A DNA stretch of 64,000 nucleotides from Liquidambar formosana (Eukaryota; Streptophyta; Magnoliopsida; Saxifragales; Altingiaceae): the NCBI GenBank assembly GCA_039720395.1, contig CM077820.1, positions 14,531,848 to 14,595,847 on the forward strand, read 5' to 3'. Positions 1 to 10,310 of this stretch are shown here, in pieces. The notes below the pieces were generated by a model, which saw nothing but the letters and a program-made list of their open reading frames with translations, was not told the DNA's origin and ran no database searches. Position 1 is the first letter of the stretch. Each line of letters opens with the position of its first letter. Position numbers and translations under genes: made by a program.

Positions 1-543
1 GGATGCTGATCATTTCTTGCAGCTGATGCGGCAGAATTCTATGGTCACTTAGCCAAACTTGACTTGTGCTCGCACACTTTGACCAAGATTTTGTGTGATA
101 AAAATCAATTGAATGATCAAGGTAGCACTGGCACAGCAACCAATGGCCATCCCCTGAAAATGCTTAATCAGTAAATTAAGATGAAAAATACTTCTTGTAT
201 TTTTTATGCCCAAATAAATTGGACTCCAAAGTCCTCCAATACTAGTGGTACAAACTACAAAGACTTGGGGGTGCCACAAAAAACAAATGACTCCAGACTT
301 TTTTGGAATAGCTAGTCTACGGCGTTTGGCTTTTCTTGATGATATTTCTACCCTGGAGAATCTCCCCTTATCTCCTCTCTTATTTTTATTTTTTATTTTT
401 TTATTTTTTTTTGTGGGTACAATCCTCTTGTCCCTATTACTTTCTCTCCTGCCATCTAAGCCTCATAGTTTTGCTAAAATATGGTTGGTTACATGCATGT
501 CTTGATGGCATGCAATTCTCTAGAACCAAGGAATACTTCATTG
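1..543. repeat. RLP 5'-flank type repeat unit
   Basis: Non-coding. Its first 300 bp (GATGCTGATCATTTCTTGCA..., CTATGGTCACTTAGCC, GACCAAGATTTTGTGTGATA) recur at 45,361-45,800 and, more loosely, at about 9,115, 9,940 and 54,750. The last site is upstream of RLP2, so this is probably the 5' flank of an RLP gene lying left of the window or lost. Confidence 0.6.
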
Positions 544-662
544 AAAATGACAATTTGTAAGTCATTAGGGTTAGCCTGGTGGTTAACAGGTAGGATTTTG
601 ATAGGTTAGGGGTTCGAACCCCTCCTAGTGTACCCAAAAAAAAAAAAAAAATGACAATTTGT
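544..662 (+). mobile_element. Very short tRNA-derived SINE with target duplication
   Basis: Body 559-635 looks like a degenerate tRNA: A-box-like TAGCCTGGTGG (about 572-582) and B box GGTTCGAACCC (611-621) inside a GGGGTTCGAACCCC stem-loop. It is followed by a 16-nt A tail and flanked by a perfect 15-bp duplication AAAATGACAATTTGT (544-558 and 648-662). Only the tRNA-like head and tail are present, with no non-tRNA body. Confidence 0.85.
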
Positions 663-1836
663 GCACCGCTTTATCGTTACTGGGAGTTTGCATGAATATT
701 TTCTCGAAACCAAACTTGGACCAAGGAAAGGTCGGATTGTCTTGTTGATGATCATGGTTTTGTGTTTAATTTTGATGACAAACTTTTATTATCCAAAAAA
801 AAGAAAAATTAATGACTGATTTTATAATACTCCGTTTATATATGTTGCCTTCTTATGTTTCGTAACTCATGTTCACATTTTAATAAAGGACTATGGAAAT
901 TCCATGCCCACATATCAAGCACTCAAATGTTTAGGATGCCTTTAAAATAATGAAGTTCGTTTCAAATTGAATTTTTTTTTTTTTAAGAAAAATATTTTCT
1001 TTTCTTAGGCTTGGTCCCTGCTATTTTGCCTATATATGTTGAAGCAACTTGGATGTTACGAAAATAACTTTGGCACCTAAATACATACGACAGATTAAAG
1101 TGTCGAAATTTCTCACTTTGGTTTGTCCAGTTATTACTTGCCCTGTACCTCGAAATATCCTTAGTCTAGAAAATACGTTGCATTAATCATGATTCATGAG
1201 CATGACCAACCATCGAATATATATGGTCATCTTCAATTCCAGTGTCTACCCGTAAGGATTGGGGCATTGCATTTTGATGAAGTCAATCAATAAATGTGTC
1301 TGAAAAGACACATCAATGTCACAAAACGTATTGGATATGGCAATACAGAATTGTCCGAATGCATAATTTCTGTCACAAACTTTTCTCACACGGTATGTGA
1401 CATCTCCCCTTGTTGGTCCCCATTAGCAGCCTAATTTTTCTGATTTGCATACTACCTTTTTTTTTTGTGATAATCTAAAACAAACTCAATTGTAGCTGAT
1501 TTGGCAAATTTTTATGCTCGATCTCTTGGCCAAACTCGAGCAATGTTCACATCCTTGAGGTGGCAAGGTTTGGTTCTCTAGTGACATGTGCCATTAAATG
1601 ATCCCAACAGCACTGTAGTCCCCTGAACTTCAAATTATCAACTTATTGATCATTATACCTTATTCTTAATTAAAAATCACTTCTTAACCATTGAGAATTA
1701 AAGCATCTAAATATAATCTTTCTCAAACCAACTATGAATTGGTTAATTTGGAAAACAAATGGTATCAAAGGAGTAAATCTAGCATGATCCAGTTTCCAAT
1801 ATCCTCAAAATAGGCTCATAAAACATTTACAGCTCA
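663..1836. other. Non-coding RLP-flank DNA
   Basis: AT-rich with no convincing coding sequence. Parts such as the CACACGG...AGCAGCCTA stretch (about 1,385-1,470) and the ACTTGGCCAAAC-like stretch (about 1,530-1,610) match 45,900-45,990 and 46,345-46,440, so this is again RLP-flank sequence. Confidence 0.5.
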
Positions 1837-1982
1837 TTTGTTTGGCTAGAATCGGAGGGAATAAATTAGAATGGGATGGAATGAGAATTCAATGGTTTGC
1901 TATCGTGATGAGAGAGAGGAGAGCATAACATTCCATTATGATTCCTCTCGATTCCGGCTAAACAAACGAAACCTTAAGGTAA
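1837..1982. mobile_element. Small foldback MITE, Tourist-like
   Basis: Left end CATTTGTTTGGCTAGAATCGG and right end CCGGCTAAACAAACGAAA are imperfect inverted repeats; about 146 bp. Outer edges are approximate. Confidence 0.55.
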
Positions 1983-2145
1983 TTATAATCCACATCTTGC
2001 TAGAATGAGGAATCCCCGCATGTAGCACACAATCTAGAAGGAATGCCCGGTTTGGACCGCTGGGCAAACCCATGTTTCTTGTAGTGGCATTTGCAATGGA
2101 AATAGAAAACCTGCTTTTCCTTAATTAAATGTGCATAGTTCATCC

Positions 2146-2380
2146 CGTGAGGTTAGCTCAAATGATCAGGGTGTTAGGTATCGATTCCGAGATTTCCGAT
2201 CAAGTATCATAGGCCACATGCACAAAGCAAAAGCCTTGTGACTTACTTGGCATATGTGTTGACCATGCGGTACATGTGTCCTTGGAGGTGTGTGTCCATA
2301 GAAGTTTACCGGTTGGCTATGATAGGAGTTGATCTTAACTTATGAGTTCGTCCACGTCATAAAAAAAAAAAAAAAAAATG
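2146..2380 (+). mobile_element. tRNA-derived SINE with poly-A tail
   Basis: Starts with an A-box-like GTTAGCTCAAATGATCAGGG, followed by a B-box-like GGTATCGATTCC about 25 nt on, a non-tRNA body and 18 A at 2,361-2,378. No clear target duplication, so the edges are approximate. Confidence 0.6.
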
Positions 2381-2737
2381 AAGGTCCATGGTTCCAAGAA
2401 CAAGTAAAAGCTGTCATAAGCTTGAAAATCCATCATTCTTCCGAAAACATTTATGAAATTGGGAAGCTGTTCATTTAAACTTGTGCATATGAATAAAACC
2501 ATTCATGTCAAGGGTATCACATTGGCATCATGTTTCACATGGTTTAATCACACACACATGCATAATTCCATCTTACATCCACAATCTCAAATATGAATTA
2601 CATCACTGAGAAGAAGCACATGCCCAAAATAAAGAGTTCAACATAATCCAAAATCCAACATGATAACCATATATCCAACCTAATACAATAATGCATCTCA
2701 TACAATCACTAATAGTTCAACACAATGACAACATTCA

Positions 2738-2803
2738 TCATATTACTAAGCATCTCAAAAAGCCATCATCATCGCTCGGATGATGCCACGTCACTCGTTG
2801 AAT
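2738..2803 (-). other. Exon-like conserved block, copy 1 (RLP1 3' side)
   Basis: On the minus strand a pyrimidine tract and TTTGCAG acceptor is followed by a 22-codon frame that ends in TGA. The frame contains TWHHPSDDDGFLRCLVI. The same acceptor, frame and stop recur at 27210-27279, 43594-43662 and 49799-49873. It lies about 2.2 kb downstream of the RLP1 stop, so it could be a terminal 3'-UTR exon of RLP1, or the last coding exon of another transcript. Confidence 0.5.
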
Positions 2804-3250
2804 CTGCAAAGAGAGAAGGATAAGCCATCAGCCCATCACCTAGTATGAAACATTTTTCTAGATAGTACACCAAGGTTTCAAAAAAAGAACATTTTAAAGC
2901 TAGAATATACTCTAATCAATATAAAAAATGAAAATAAGCAATAATTGATTTTCAAATCATGTAACGCTCACATTAAAACAAGTTAAGGTCCAATGCCGGC
3001 CAATTCCAGTTTCCATAAAGCCATAGCCATGTCCAAAATCATCTCTAATTTACTCAGTTTATTTGAATGCCATATATAACTTGTGGGGCAGACTTTCCAT
3101 TTTGCTCAGTATCAACTGTCAAAACCGGCCTCTCCAACAAATGTGCTCCGCACAGGAATAGGGAGGCTCGCCCTAGAAATTCTGGGAGTACGCACTTACC
3201 CTAGGATCATGGAGGGGGAAACACGTACCAACCCTAGGCCAATCTTAAAA

Positions 3251-3875
3251 ATGGGCGGGCTTTGGCATGGGATTTGTAGCCCAGCCTAGCCGAAGGTTTA
3301 GCCCGAAGTTAGCCCATTTTATAATAATAATATACTATTATCATATGACTATATGAGTTATATTCATCGCTAGATTCACATGAGATTAAAAATAATTAAA
3401 TAAAGTTTACAAATGCTACAAACAAATAAAAAAACACACTCAGCAATTATATTTATGTCTTCCTTTTTTTTTCCCCCCTCAATTAATATAATAAATATAT
3501 TTTAGCAAATGATTCATTTACAAATGTCTTATTATAAATAATAAAAGATATTAAATTGTATAAATATTAATATTATGTTTGCAAATGTCTTTATAAATTA
3601 TAAACATTTTACGCATAAAAATTTTAAAGAGTTAAAGTGTTATTTAATAAAGAAATCATAAATAAGAAATTAGCCCAAATTAGACTCATCTCGAGACCTG
3701 ACATAAATTTGAAGTATGTCTTAAGCCTGAGAGTAGGCTTGGGCTTCGGTGTTTTTTCTTTAACCCAGTCTGAGCCCAGCCCAATTAATACAAAAGCCCA
3801 ACTAAGTCCAACTCAAACCCAGTCCAACCAGCATGAAGAACAGTCCAGCCCAGCCCAGCCCATTTTACACCCCGA
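3251..3875. mobile_element. hAT-like non-autonomous insertion
   Basis: Flanked by CTTAAAA at 3244-3250 and 3876-3882. The RLP2 downstream region (about 50,205-50,260) lacks it while matching both sides. The interior is rich in GGGC/GCCC motifs (GGGCGGGCTTTGG near one end, AGCCCAGCCCATTTTACACC near the other) and has no transposase. TIRs are weak, so the class is tentative. Confidence 0.55.
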
Positions 3876-4284
3876 CTTAAAACCAATGAAGTCCATAAAT
3901 ATCCATTTGAATTTCCTCTGACCCCAAAACCATAATATCCATTATTGTGGTCTCACGCATTAAATTTTTTAAATTAATCCCATCCACAAAATACAAAGCT
4001 TTATATCCATAAAAGCTTGAAATTATACATCCAACAATTTTCAAATACTTCCCATAGCAAAATACGTAATCAACACCATTTCCACAATTTAATCATAATA
4101 TCCAAAAGCAAAAAACAATTTCACGTGCTTTCAAAAATTCTAAATATTCATCATATGCATATGGTGCATAAATCAACTTAATTTTTTCTACATCAGTCTT
4201 TGGAGGAACAATTGGTGAGCTTTTTTCTACATCAACTTAATTTTTTAATATTTTCTGCTCATTGTGCTGAGGAAGCACATTGGT

Positions 4285-4755
4285 TATGTATCAAAGCTGT
4301 ATATTTTTGTGTGGGGTTACCTTTACCTAATGAAAGGAACACCATACAGCAACCATCATTTAATGGTCGCCAACGGTTAGACAAACAACGTAGATCATAA
4401 ATAAACCCCTACCCACTGGTCAGCCAACAGCAAGGCATCCTATGACCTTAATGCCCCGCTTGGTTACAAGCCTAAGCAACTAGGCAAGGCCAACAGCTAG
4501 CAAAGCATCCAATCACCTTAAGCCTACGCGGCTACGCAGCTAGGCTTTCCTTTTAGTTGGTTTCTGCTCAGCACCTTGCTGGGTACTGAACCTTCTATAT
4601 TTTTTGGGGGAGTGGTTTTATGGGAATGTTTGATTGCTTGGGTACGTGGTTGTTTTGGGTTGGGTTTTCCTCTGTTTTGGGGGGGATTTTCTGCTGCTGG
4701 TTGTATCTCATTATCTTTCTTCAATAATAAAGTTTTTCTTTTTGCTGATAAAAAA
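4285..4755 (+). mobile_element. 5'-truncated LINE tail
   Basis: Interrupts sequence that is continuous near 29,420-29,450. Ends TTCAATAATAAAGTTTTTC TTTTTGCTGATAAAAAAA, closely like the LINE tail at 48,843. No usable reverse-transcriptase frame remains. Left edge approximate; no clear duplication. Confidence 0.5.
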
Positions 4756-4980
4756 ACAAAAAGTTGTATAATTACAATTAGAAACAATACATCCACAATA
4801 ATATAATTTCTTTGCCATCTGTTCCATCAGGAATTCATCATAGCTTAAACGTGAACAAACGTAAAACTTCAAAAGAAAGTGGGATTACTGGCTACATCGT
4901 ACGAAGTAAAACAACTCGGAAAAAGTTCACAACTTACTCAATTGAAAGAGAGAGTTTACAGTTAATTTTATTGCTACACA

Positions 4981-4988
4981 CATACCTG
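4981..4988 (-). promoter_or_regulatory. Splice donor in the RLP1 3' UTR
   Basis: On the minus strand CAG|GTATG lies with the exon edge at 4986, only 18 nt beyond the TGA (5004-5006). GT is kept at the homologous position in RLP2 (GTATAT) and RLP3 (GTAAGT). The best acceptor downstream is TTTGCAG at 2804-2810, giving a putative 3'-UTR intron of about 2.2 kb. Inferred from sequence only; no transcript evidence. Confidence 0.5.
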
Positions 4989-5003
4989 GTCACTGATGTT
5001 CTT

Positions 5004-8000
5004 TCACTTGACAGTGCGATTTTTCCCCAATTTTTTCTTCAGCCTAGCTGCCTTCACTGCTATTGCCACAATTATCCAGTCTTTGGTTTCATCTATGAAT
5101 CGGAAATAAGCATATCTCCAACTCTTCTTGAATATTAGAACCCCCAAAGTTGCCCATAACCCAGTCATGAAGCCTAGCATTACAATGATGTAAAACCACA
5201 CTTTTTCAGACTCACCTTCTTTGTCGTTTTCTTCATAGTTGATGGGTGTTGGAGCTTGAGGTGGTTCGTCTCCTAGGCATTTATTTGGCAATGGAGCTCC
5301 ACAGAGTTCAGTGTTGCCAACATAGATGGATGGGTCATCAAGAGTCTGGAGCTGATTGCCTGTCGGAATTTTTCCGGAGAAGTTATTGTAAGACAAGTTC
5401 AAGTGGCTAAGCGAACTTAAAGCAGACATGCTCTGTGGAATCACACCAGAAAGCTGGTTTCTACAGAAGTCAAGAGATTCCAATGACTTCAAGTTCCCTA
5501 CGTTGTTAGGGATGTCTCCTGTCAAATTATTGTGTGACAGATTCAAACCTTGCAATCCAGAAAGAATTGTTAGTTCTTTGGGGATCATGCCAACTAGATT
5601 GTTACTTGAAAGATCCAAGTCTGCAACAAGTGTTACTGTGAAATGAGTAAATTCAAGCTCTCTTCCTTTCATGACCTCCATGACTTTTTGCCCATACCAG
5701 TAGGTGCCAGTGGATTGTGTTTGAGCCATGCCATAGAGATTGCCTAAACAACGAGGTATGGTTCCCATAAGATTGTTATCTGCAAGGTCCAAGATTCGTA
5801 GTCCAGAGAGATGGCATATTTGTAGAGGAATACTACCGTTAAACATATTCTTTCGTAGCCTCAGAATGTGCAGAAACCAAAAGCTCTCCCCAATCCATTT
5901 AGGTATATTTCCAGAGAACTTATTCTCGCCAAGATCTAAACTTATCAAATCTGTGCAATTACTCAAGGCTGAAGGAAGTTCCCCATCAAGAGTGTTGTTG
6001 TTCAAGCACAACCATTGCAGGTCAGTAAGATGCCCAAATGAGCTGGGAATAACCCCTGTTAGCTTGTTGGATGATAGATTGATAATCCTTAATGTTTGAC
6101 TGTCACTCCAACAATTAGGAATGTTCCCAGATAACCTATTGTTTGAGAGATCTAGAAACTCCAAAGGCCCAAAACAATTAAGAATGTTACCAGACAAACT
6201 ATTGTTTGAGAAATCTAGAGTGCTCAAATTCCTCCAACAATTAGGAATGTTCCCAGATAATCTATTGCTTGAGAGATCTAGATTCCACAAAGTTTCTATT
6301 TTGCACAATGAGGTTGGTATCATACCGTTCAGAAGGTTATTATGAAGATATAATTCTCTCAATGTAGGCATCATATCTCCAATATTTTGTGGAAGGGGTC
6401 CCGAAATCAAATTATTAGAGAGATAAACTTCATTTATGTAAGGGAGATTAGGAAACTCTCCACTGATCTGGTTGTGAGAGAGCTCCAAAATAGAGACATG
6501 AAAATCTTGAAACCATTTCGGGATAGGTCCTGAGATGCTAGCATTGAAGAGATACAGGTCTGAGACTTCCTTTTGCGTTCTAAGCCATTGTGGAAGAGTT
6601 CCAATTTTGCAAGAACTCATTACAATGTATTTGAGTTGAAAAGGAGGTAGCCAGTTAGATTTCACCTTGAAACCCAATTGATAATTAGAATCAATACTCA
6701 AGTCTTCCAACCTTGCGAGATTCGCAAAGTGAATTTCAGAGAGTACATCTTCCAATGAATTTGAAGATATGTGTAAGCTCGTAAGGTTGGAAAGTTGTCC
6801 AAGAGAATCTGGAATGGCCCCACTCAATTGATTATGAGAAAGATCCAATTCTCTCAAGGCTGACAATTTCCCCAATGTTTCTGGAATAGTCCCATTCAAC
6901 TTATTATAAGAAAGACCTAATTCTCTCAAGGCCGACAATTCCCCCAGTGTTTCTGGAATGCTCCCACTCAACTGATTAACATCAAGTCGTAGTTTTCTCA
7001 AGGTTGACAATCTTCCAAGCCAATCTGGAATTGGACCAGACAACAAATTCTCCTCCAGATAAAGACATGTTAATTTCTTAAGCTGCCCTAACCAATCCGG
7101 CAAATGACCACTGAATTGATTTCGAGTTAAATACAGTTCTTCCAAATCATATTCAATGCATCCAGATAAGTTTCTCTGAGAGTCCAATAACAACTCTCCA
7201 TAATTATAAGACAAATCTAATGATTTCAAGTAACAATGATTCCATAAGATCATTGATAATCCACCTCCAATGCTATTGAAACGATTGTATGCAAGATTGA
7301 GATGTATAAGACTCTGAATATTACCCAGCCAGAGTAGAATTGAAGAATTGAAAAAGTTGGATGAAAGATCAAGGACTCTTAGAGAAGTCATATTTTGAAG
7401 AACATGTGGAATTGAACCTATGAAAAAATTTTGACTAAGATCTAGGTATTCAACAGTAGAAAGAAATGTGGAATTAGTGTAAGCTTGAAAAAGATGAGCG
7501 TCATTGAGTCCACAGCCTGCCAAGCGTAACACTAACAAAGAAGGAAGCATGTTGAATACCTGCATCACATTACGAGCGCCACTAAGGTCGGCGCCGCTCA
7601 TGTCAAGGTGTTGCAATGATGAGAGATGAGAAACCCATTCAAGATTCTGAAAAGTTAGCGATGCTTTTCCATACTCAAGTTGCTGAAATACATACGGAAG
7701 AACATTAAGATCAAGAATACGCAAGTGGGTCAGATTTCCAAGCTGAGGGGGAACCATACCACTAAAGTTGGCACTAGAGAGATTGAGATACCGTAGTCGT
7801 TCCATAAAACCCAAGAATTTTGGAATTGAAGTTCTTTGAAAATCATTACCACTTAAGTCCAAGTAATTCAAATATCTCAACTCCAGCAAACAAGAGTTTA
7901 CCTCTCGGGCCACTAACTGGTTAGATACGTACCAGTCCCGGTCCGGGAAATTTGTGAAGTTTGTCATTCGGAGGTCAAGCTTGACAACACGTCCAGTCCT

Positions 8001-8222
8001 TGTACTGCAGCTTACTCCTTCCCATTTGCAACAATCTGTGCCTTCCCAAGAAGAGAGCCTAAAAGCAGGGTCTTTGAGACTTCGTTTGAACTTGAGAAGA
8101 GCTTGTCTCTCTTCTTCTGTGCAACCGAAGCTTGAATTCCCGCATAAGCAGAACTGAGCGGTTTCAATGAACAACAGAACAACCAAAAGAAGCCCAGCAG
8201 TGTTAAATTTCCCCATTTTCAA
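5004..8222 (-). CDS. RLP1: intact LRR receptor-like protein, EIX/Cf type
   Basis: Uninterrupted 1072-codon ORF; plant RLPs of this class are usually 900-1100 residues and intronless in the CDS. Seen: signal peptide about 1-28; LRRNT_2 cap with C34, the W59-x4-C64-C65-x-W67 motif and C72; roughly 30 LRRs of the LxxLxLxxNxLxGxIP type from about residue 95 to 970; a non-LRR island near 826-860 containing YWYGQKVMEVMKG; further LRRs; a C-terminal cap with the CGAPLPNKC pair; an acidic juxtamembrane stretch (EENDKEGESEK); one membrane helix about 1008-1032; a basic tail of about 40 residues with a YxxPhi-like YAYF. No kinase. Family knowledge: such proteins sit in the plasma membrane, sense extracellular elicitors and signal through adaptor kinases (SOBIR1, BAK1). 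The ligand is unknown. The start at MKMG matches the paralogue start at 54532. A strong splice donor lies 18 nt after the stop. Confidence 0.95.
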   Translation of the reverse strand: MKMGKFNTAGLLLVVLLFIETAQFCLCGNSSFGCTEEERQALLKFKRSLKDPAFRLSSWEGTDCCKWEGVSCSTRTGRVVKLDLRMTNFTNFPDRDWYVSNQLVAREVNSCLLELRYLNYLDLSGNDFQRTSIPKFLGFMERLRYLNLSSANFSGMVPPQLGNLTHLRILDLNVLPYVFQQLEYGKASLTFQNLEWVSHLSSLQHLDMSGADLSGARNVMQVFNMLPSLLVLRLAGCGLNDAHLFQAYTNSTFLSTVEYLDLSQNFFIGSIPHVLQNMTSLRVLDLSSNFFNSSILLWLGNIQSLIHLNLAYNRFNSIGGGLSMILWNHCYLKSLDLSYNYGELLLDSQRNLSGCIEYDLEELYLTRNQFSGHLPDWLGQLKKLTCLYLEENLLSGPIPDWLGRLSTLRKLRLDVNQLSGSIPETLGELSALRELGLSYNKLNGTIPETLGKLSALRELDLSHNQLSGAIPDSLGQLSNLTSLHISSNSLEDVLSEIHFANLARLEDLSIDSNYQLGFKVKSNWLPPFQLKYIVMSSCKIGTLPQWLRTQKEVSDLYLFNASISGPIPKWFQDFHVSILELSHNQISGEFPNLPYINEVYLSNNLISGPLPQNIGDMMPTLRELYLHNNLLNGMIPTSLCKIETLWNLDLSSNRLSGNIPNCWRNLSTLDFSNNSLSGNILNCFGPLEFLDLSNNRLSGNIPNCWSDSQTLRIINLSSNKLTGVIPSSFGHLTDLQWLCLNNNTLDGELPSALSNCTDLISLDLGENKFSGNIPKWIGESFWFLHILRLRKNMFNGSIPLQICHLSGLRILDLADNNLMGTIPRCLGNLYGMAQTQSTGTYWYGQKVMEVMKGRELEFTHFTVTLVADLDLSSNNLVGMIPKELTILSGLQGLNLSHNNLTGDIPNNVGNLKSLESLDFCRNQLSGVIPQSMSALSSLSHLNLSYNNFSGKIPTGNQLQTLDDPSIYVGNTELCGAPLPNKCLGDEPPQAPTPINYEENDKEGESEKVWFYIIVMLGFMTGLWATLGVLIFKKSWRYAYFRFIDETKDWIIVAIAVKAARLKKKLGKNRTVK

Positions 8223-8252
8223 GAACAGCAGCTAGACGACCGGTTCTTTTGT

Positions 8253-8526
8253 TTTGGGGGGGGAGGAGTTTTTCCAAAAGCTATGAAGGATGATGGATTT
8301 TCATCCACCAGGACCATGCATCTGCTATGTCACTTCTAGGAAGACTTTTTAGTACAGAAAATTACGCAGAATTGATTTTCTTCCACCGTTTTTGTTTTGT
8401 TTTTTTTTTTTTGGGGGGGGTGGTTCCGGAAAACTATGGAGGATGATGGACATTTATCGTCCAGGACCATGCATCTACTAGATATGTCACTTCTACGAAG
8501 ACTTTTTAGTCCAGAAAATTACACAA
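8253..8526. repeat. Tandem duplication in the RLP1 promoter
   Basis: About 115 bp containing GGACCATGCATCT, TATGTCACTTCTA and GAAGACTTTTTAGT occurs at 8,253-8,365 and again at 8,409-8,526, separated by a T/G-rich run. It lies 30-300 bp upstream of the ATG, so it may duplicate core promoter or 5'-UTR elements. Confidence 0.75.
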
Positions 8527-8743
8527 AGGGCTCATCACAACCATCCAAAAAATGGTATCTTTAGCCGTGATCGAGAAGGCGGCAAAGACTCCATGAAGTC
8601 AGTGAAGATGTGGGGAGGAAACTTCCCCAATTGAAACAGAATTGCTTTTAAATGGAAACATGTACAATTTTCTAAACATTGTGTAAGAAAGATCAAATTG
8701 ATGCGTGAATTTATTAATCCTGTTGACTTGACCAAACCATCAA

Positions 8744-9043
8744 GGGCTTGTTTGGGTGTCCAATTTCAAAATTAAATAATTCAACAAATTTTACATAATA
8801 TTAAAGGCACAAATCTAACACCTTGAATTAATAAATTCAAGAAAATGATAGTCATCATCTCCAATAAGGGTGGTAATTCAAAATAGTGGCATTTCTTGAA
8901 ATTCTAAGAATTAATCCCATAACATCAACTATAGTGAAGAACTTTTTCAAATATTATAATTTAAGATGATAGATTGTGTTTTGAATACTATATAAAATCT
9001 GTTGAATTATTTAATTTTGATTTGAATACCCAAACAATCCCCA
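8744..9043. mobile_element. Foldback MITE of about 300 bp
   Basis: Ends are inverted: GCTTGTTTGGGTGTCCAATT and, reversed, ATTGTTTGGGTATTCAAATC, continuing through AAATTAAATAATTCAACA. A truncated relative in opposite orientation lies at about 46,075-46,305. Both sides carry an approximate 50-bp direct repeat (GAATTTATTAATCCTG), longer than a normal target duplication. Confidence 0.65.
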
Positions 9044-10310
9044 AATTGATGGGTGAATTTATTAATCCTGCATGTTTACTTGATGAAACCCATTACTAAG
9101 TGGATTTTGATCATTTTGCAGCTGACGTGGCGGAGTTCTATGGGCTTTTAAATGGAAACAAGTTAGCCAAACTTGACCCATGCTCACACCCTTGACTGAA
9201 AATTTGTCAATTTAGATTCCTCGGGTTACGGAAAAATAATTATAATTAGTAGTCATTGTTAGTTAAGTTAGTAGCCATTTATTAAAAAGTTAGTAAGAAA
9301 TAACACTCAACTGTAATTATTGGCCACATCTGTACTTTTTTTTTTTTTTCCCTAATAGTACACATCTATACTATTAACAAAGGGAAACTTGGTTTGATCT
9401 CTCCCTTTTATCTTTCACTAATTAGAGTTACAAAATTAATATTTCACAAACAAAAGAAACGATAAAATAAATAAGGGTAACTATTGCTACCACAAAATTT
9501 ATTTGCACTCCTCACTTAGTTTATACTTTTTAAAATTTTATGAAAAATACAAAAGGTTTTCATAAAAACTAATTGCATTGGCCACTAGAAAACATCAAGT
9601 TGAACAATTTTGTAAAAGAAAGTTTTTTCAAAATTCGTCATTTAAGTTGATTTTTTGGTCATTTTCATAAAACATTCTGTAAAAATAAAACAAAAACCGT
9701 AATTGTTTGATTTTTGGATTGAGAATTTGGCTCTAAGTGATCCAAGCCTCAAGTGGGAATCAACATGCAAGAATAGAGATGTGTTCCCAATTCGCCAAGC
9801 CCTAACAAAATTCCAAGTTTCATTTTTTCCTTGAAAGATCGTAGATCAGTCTGGAAAATATGTGGGCATCATTGATGTTCATATATGGGCTCTTCTGGGG
9901 CTTTTAAGAGATGTTCAAAAGTAGATTTCCTTTTGTTAACGGATCATGATCATTTATGGTAGCTGACACAATGAAATTCTATGGTTATACAGCGTAAGTT
10001 GATCTGTACATGCTCACACCCTTTGACTAAAATTTTGTGTAACACAAATCAATTGAATGATCAAGATAGCACAATAATCAGTGGCCCATCCCTAGAATAA
10101 AATTAAGAATGCTTAGACACAAATCATTTTTCTAAACATCTCAATGCTTAAACACAAATTGTTGGCGCTAATGAGATATTAAGCATGAGACCTAAAAATG
10201 GATTGATCCAATTAATAAAAACCTTAAATCAGATAATGCACCCTTAGAATTAAGATTAAGAATAATACTCGATGTATTCTCAACGCCCAAATGAATCGGA
10301 CCATACAGTC
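9044..10310. other. Two RLP 5'-flank type units, no gene
   Basis: Non-coding. GCAGCTGACGTGGCGGAGTT near 9,120 and a related stretch near 9,945-10,040 resemble the RLP 5'-flank unit at position 1. No ORF of interest. Confidence 0.45.

Larger units (their letters stand above)
2381..4280. other. RLP1 3' flank and putative 3'-UTR intron
   Basis: 2,381-2,737 shares sequence with 26,930-27,200, 38,500-38,700, 49,600-49,795 and 63,900-64,000 (CATGTTCCACATGG, CACACATTCATA, CCCAAAATAA), i.e. DNA normally 3' of RLP genes. 2,804-4,280 would lie inside the inferred RLP1 3'-UTR intron and matches 49,880-50,620 in parts. No coding sequence seen. Confidence 0.5.

Noticed and set aside
568..635. A genuine tRNA gene
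   Set aside because: A and B boxes are present, but the cloverleaf is imperfect and the unit ends in poly-A with a 15-bp target duplication, i.e. a SINE.
5428..6345. Several plus-strand ORFs opposite RLP1
   Set aside because: Antisense shadows of the LRR repeats; they show the mirrored periodicity and no independent features.
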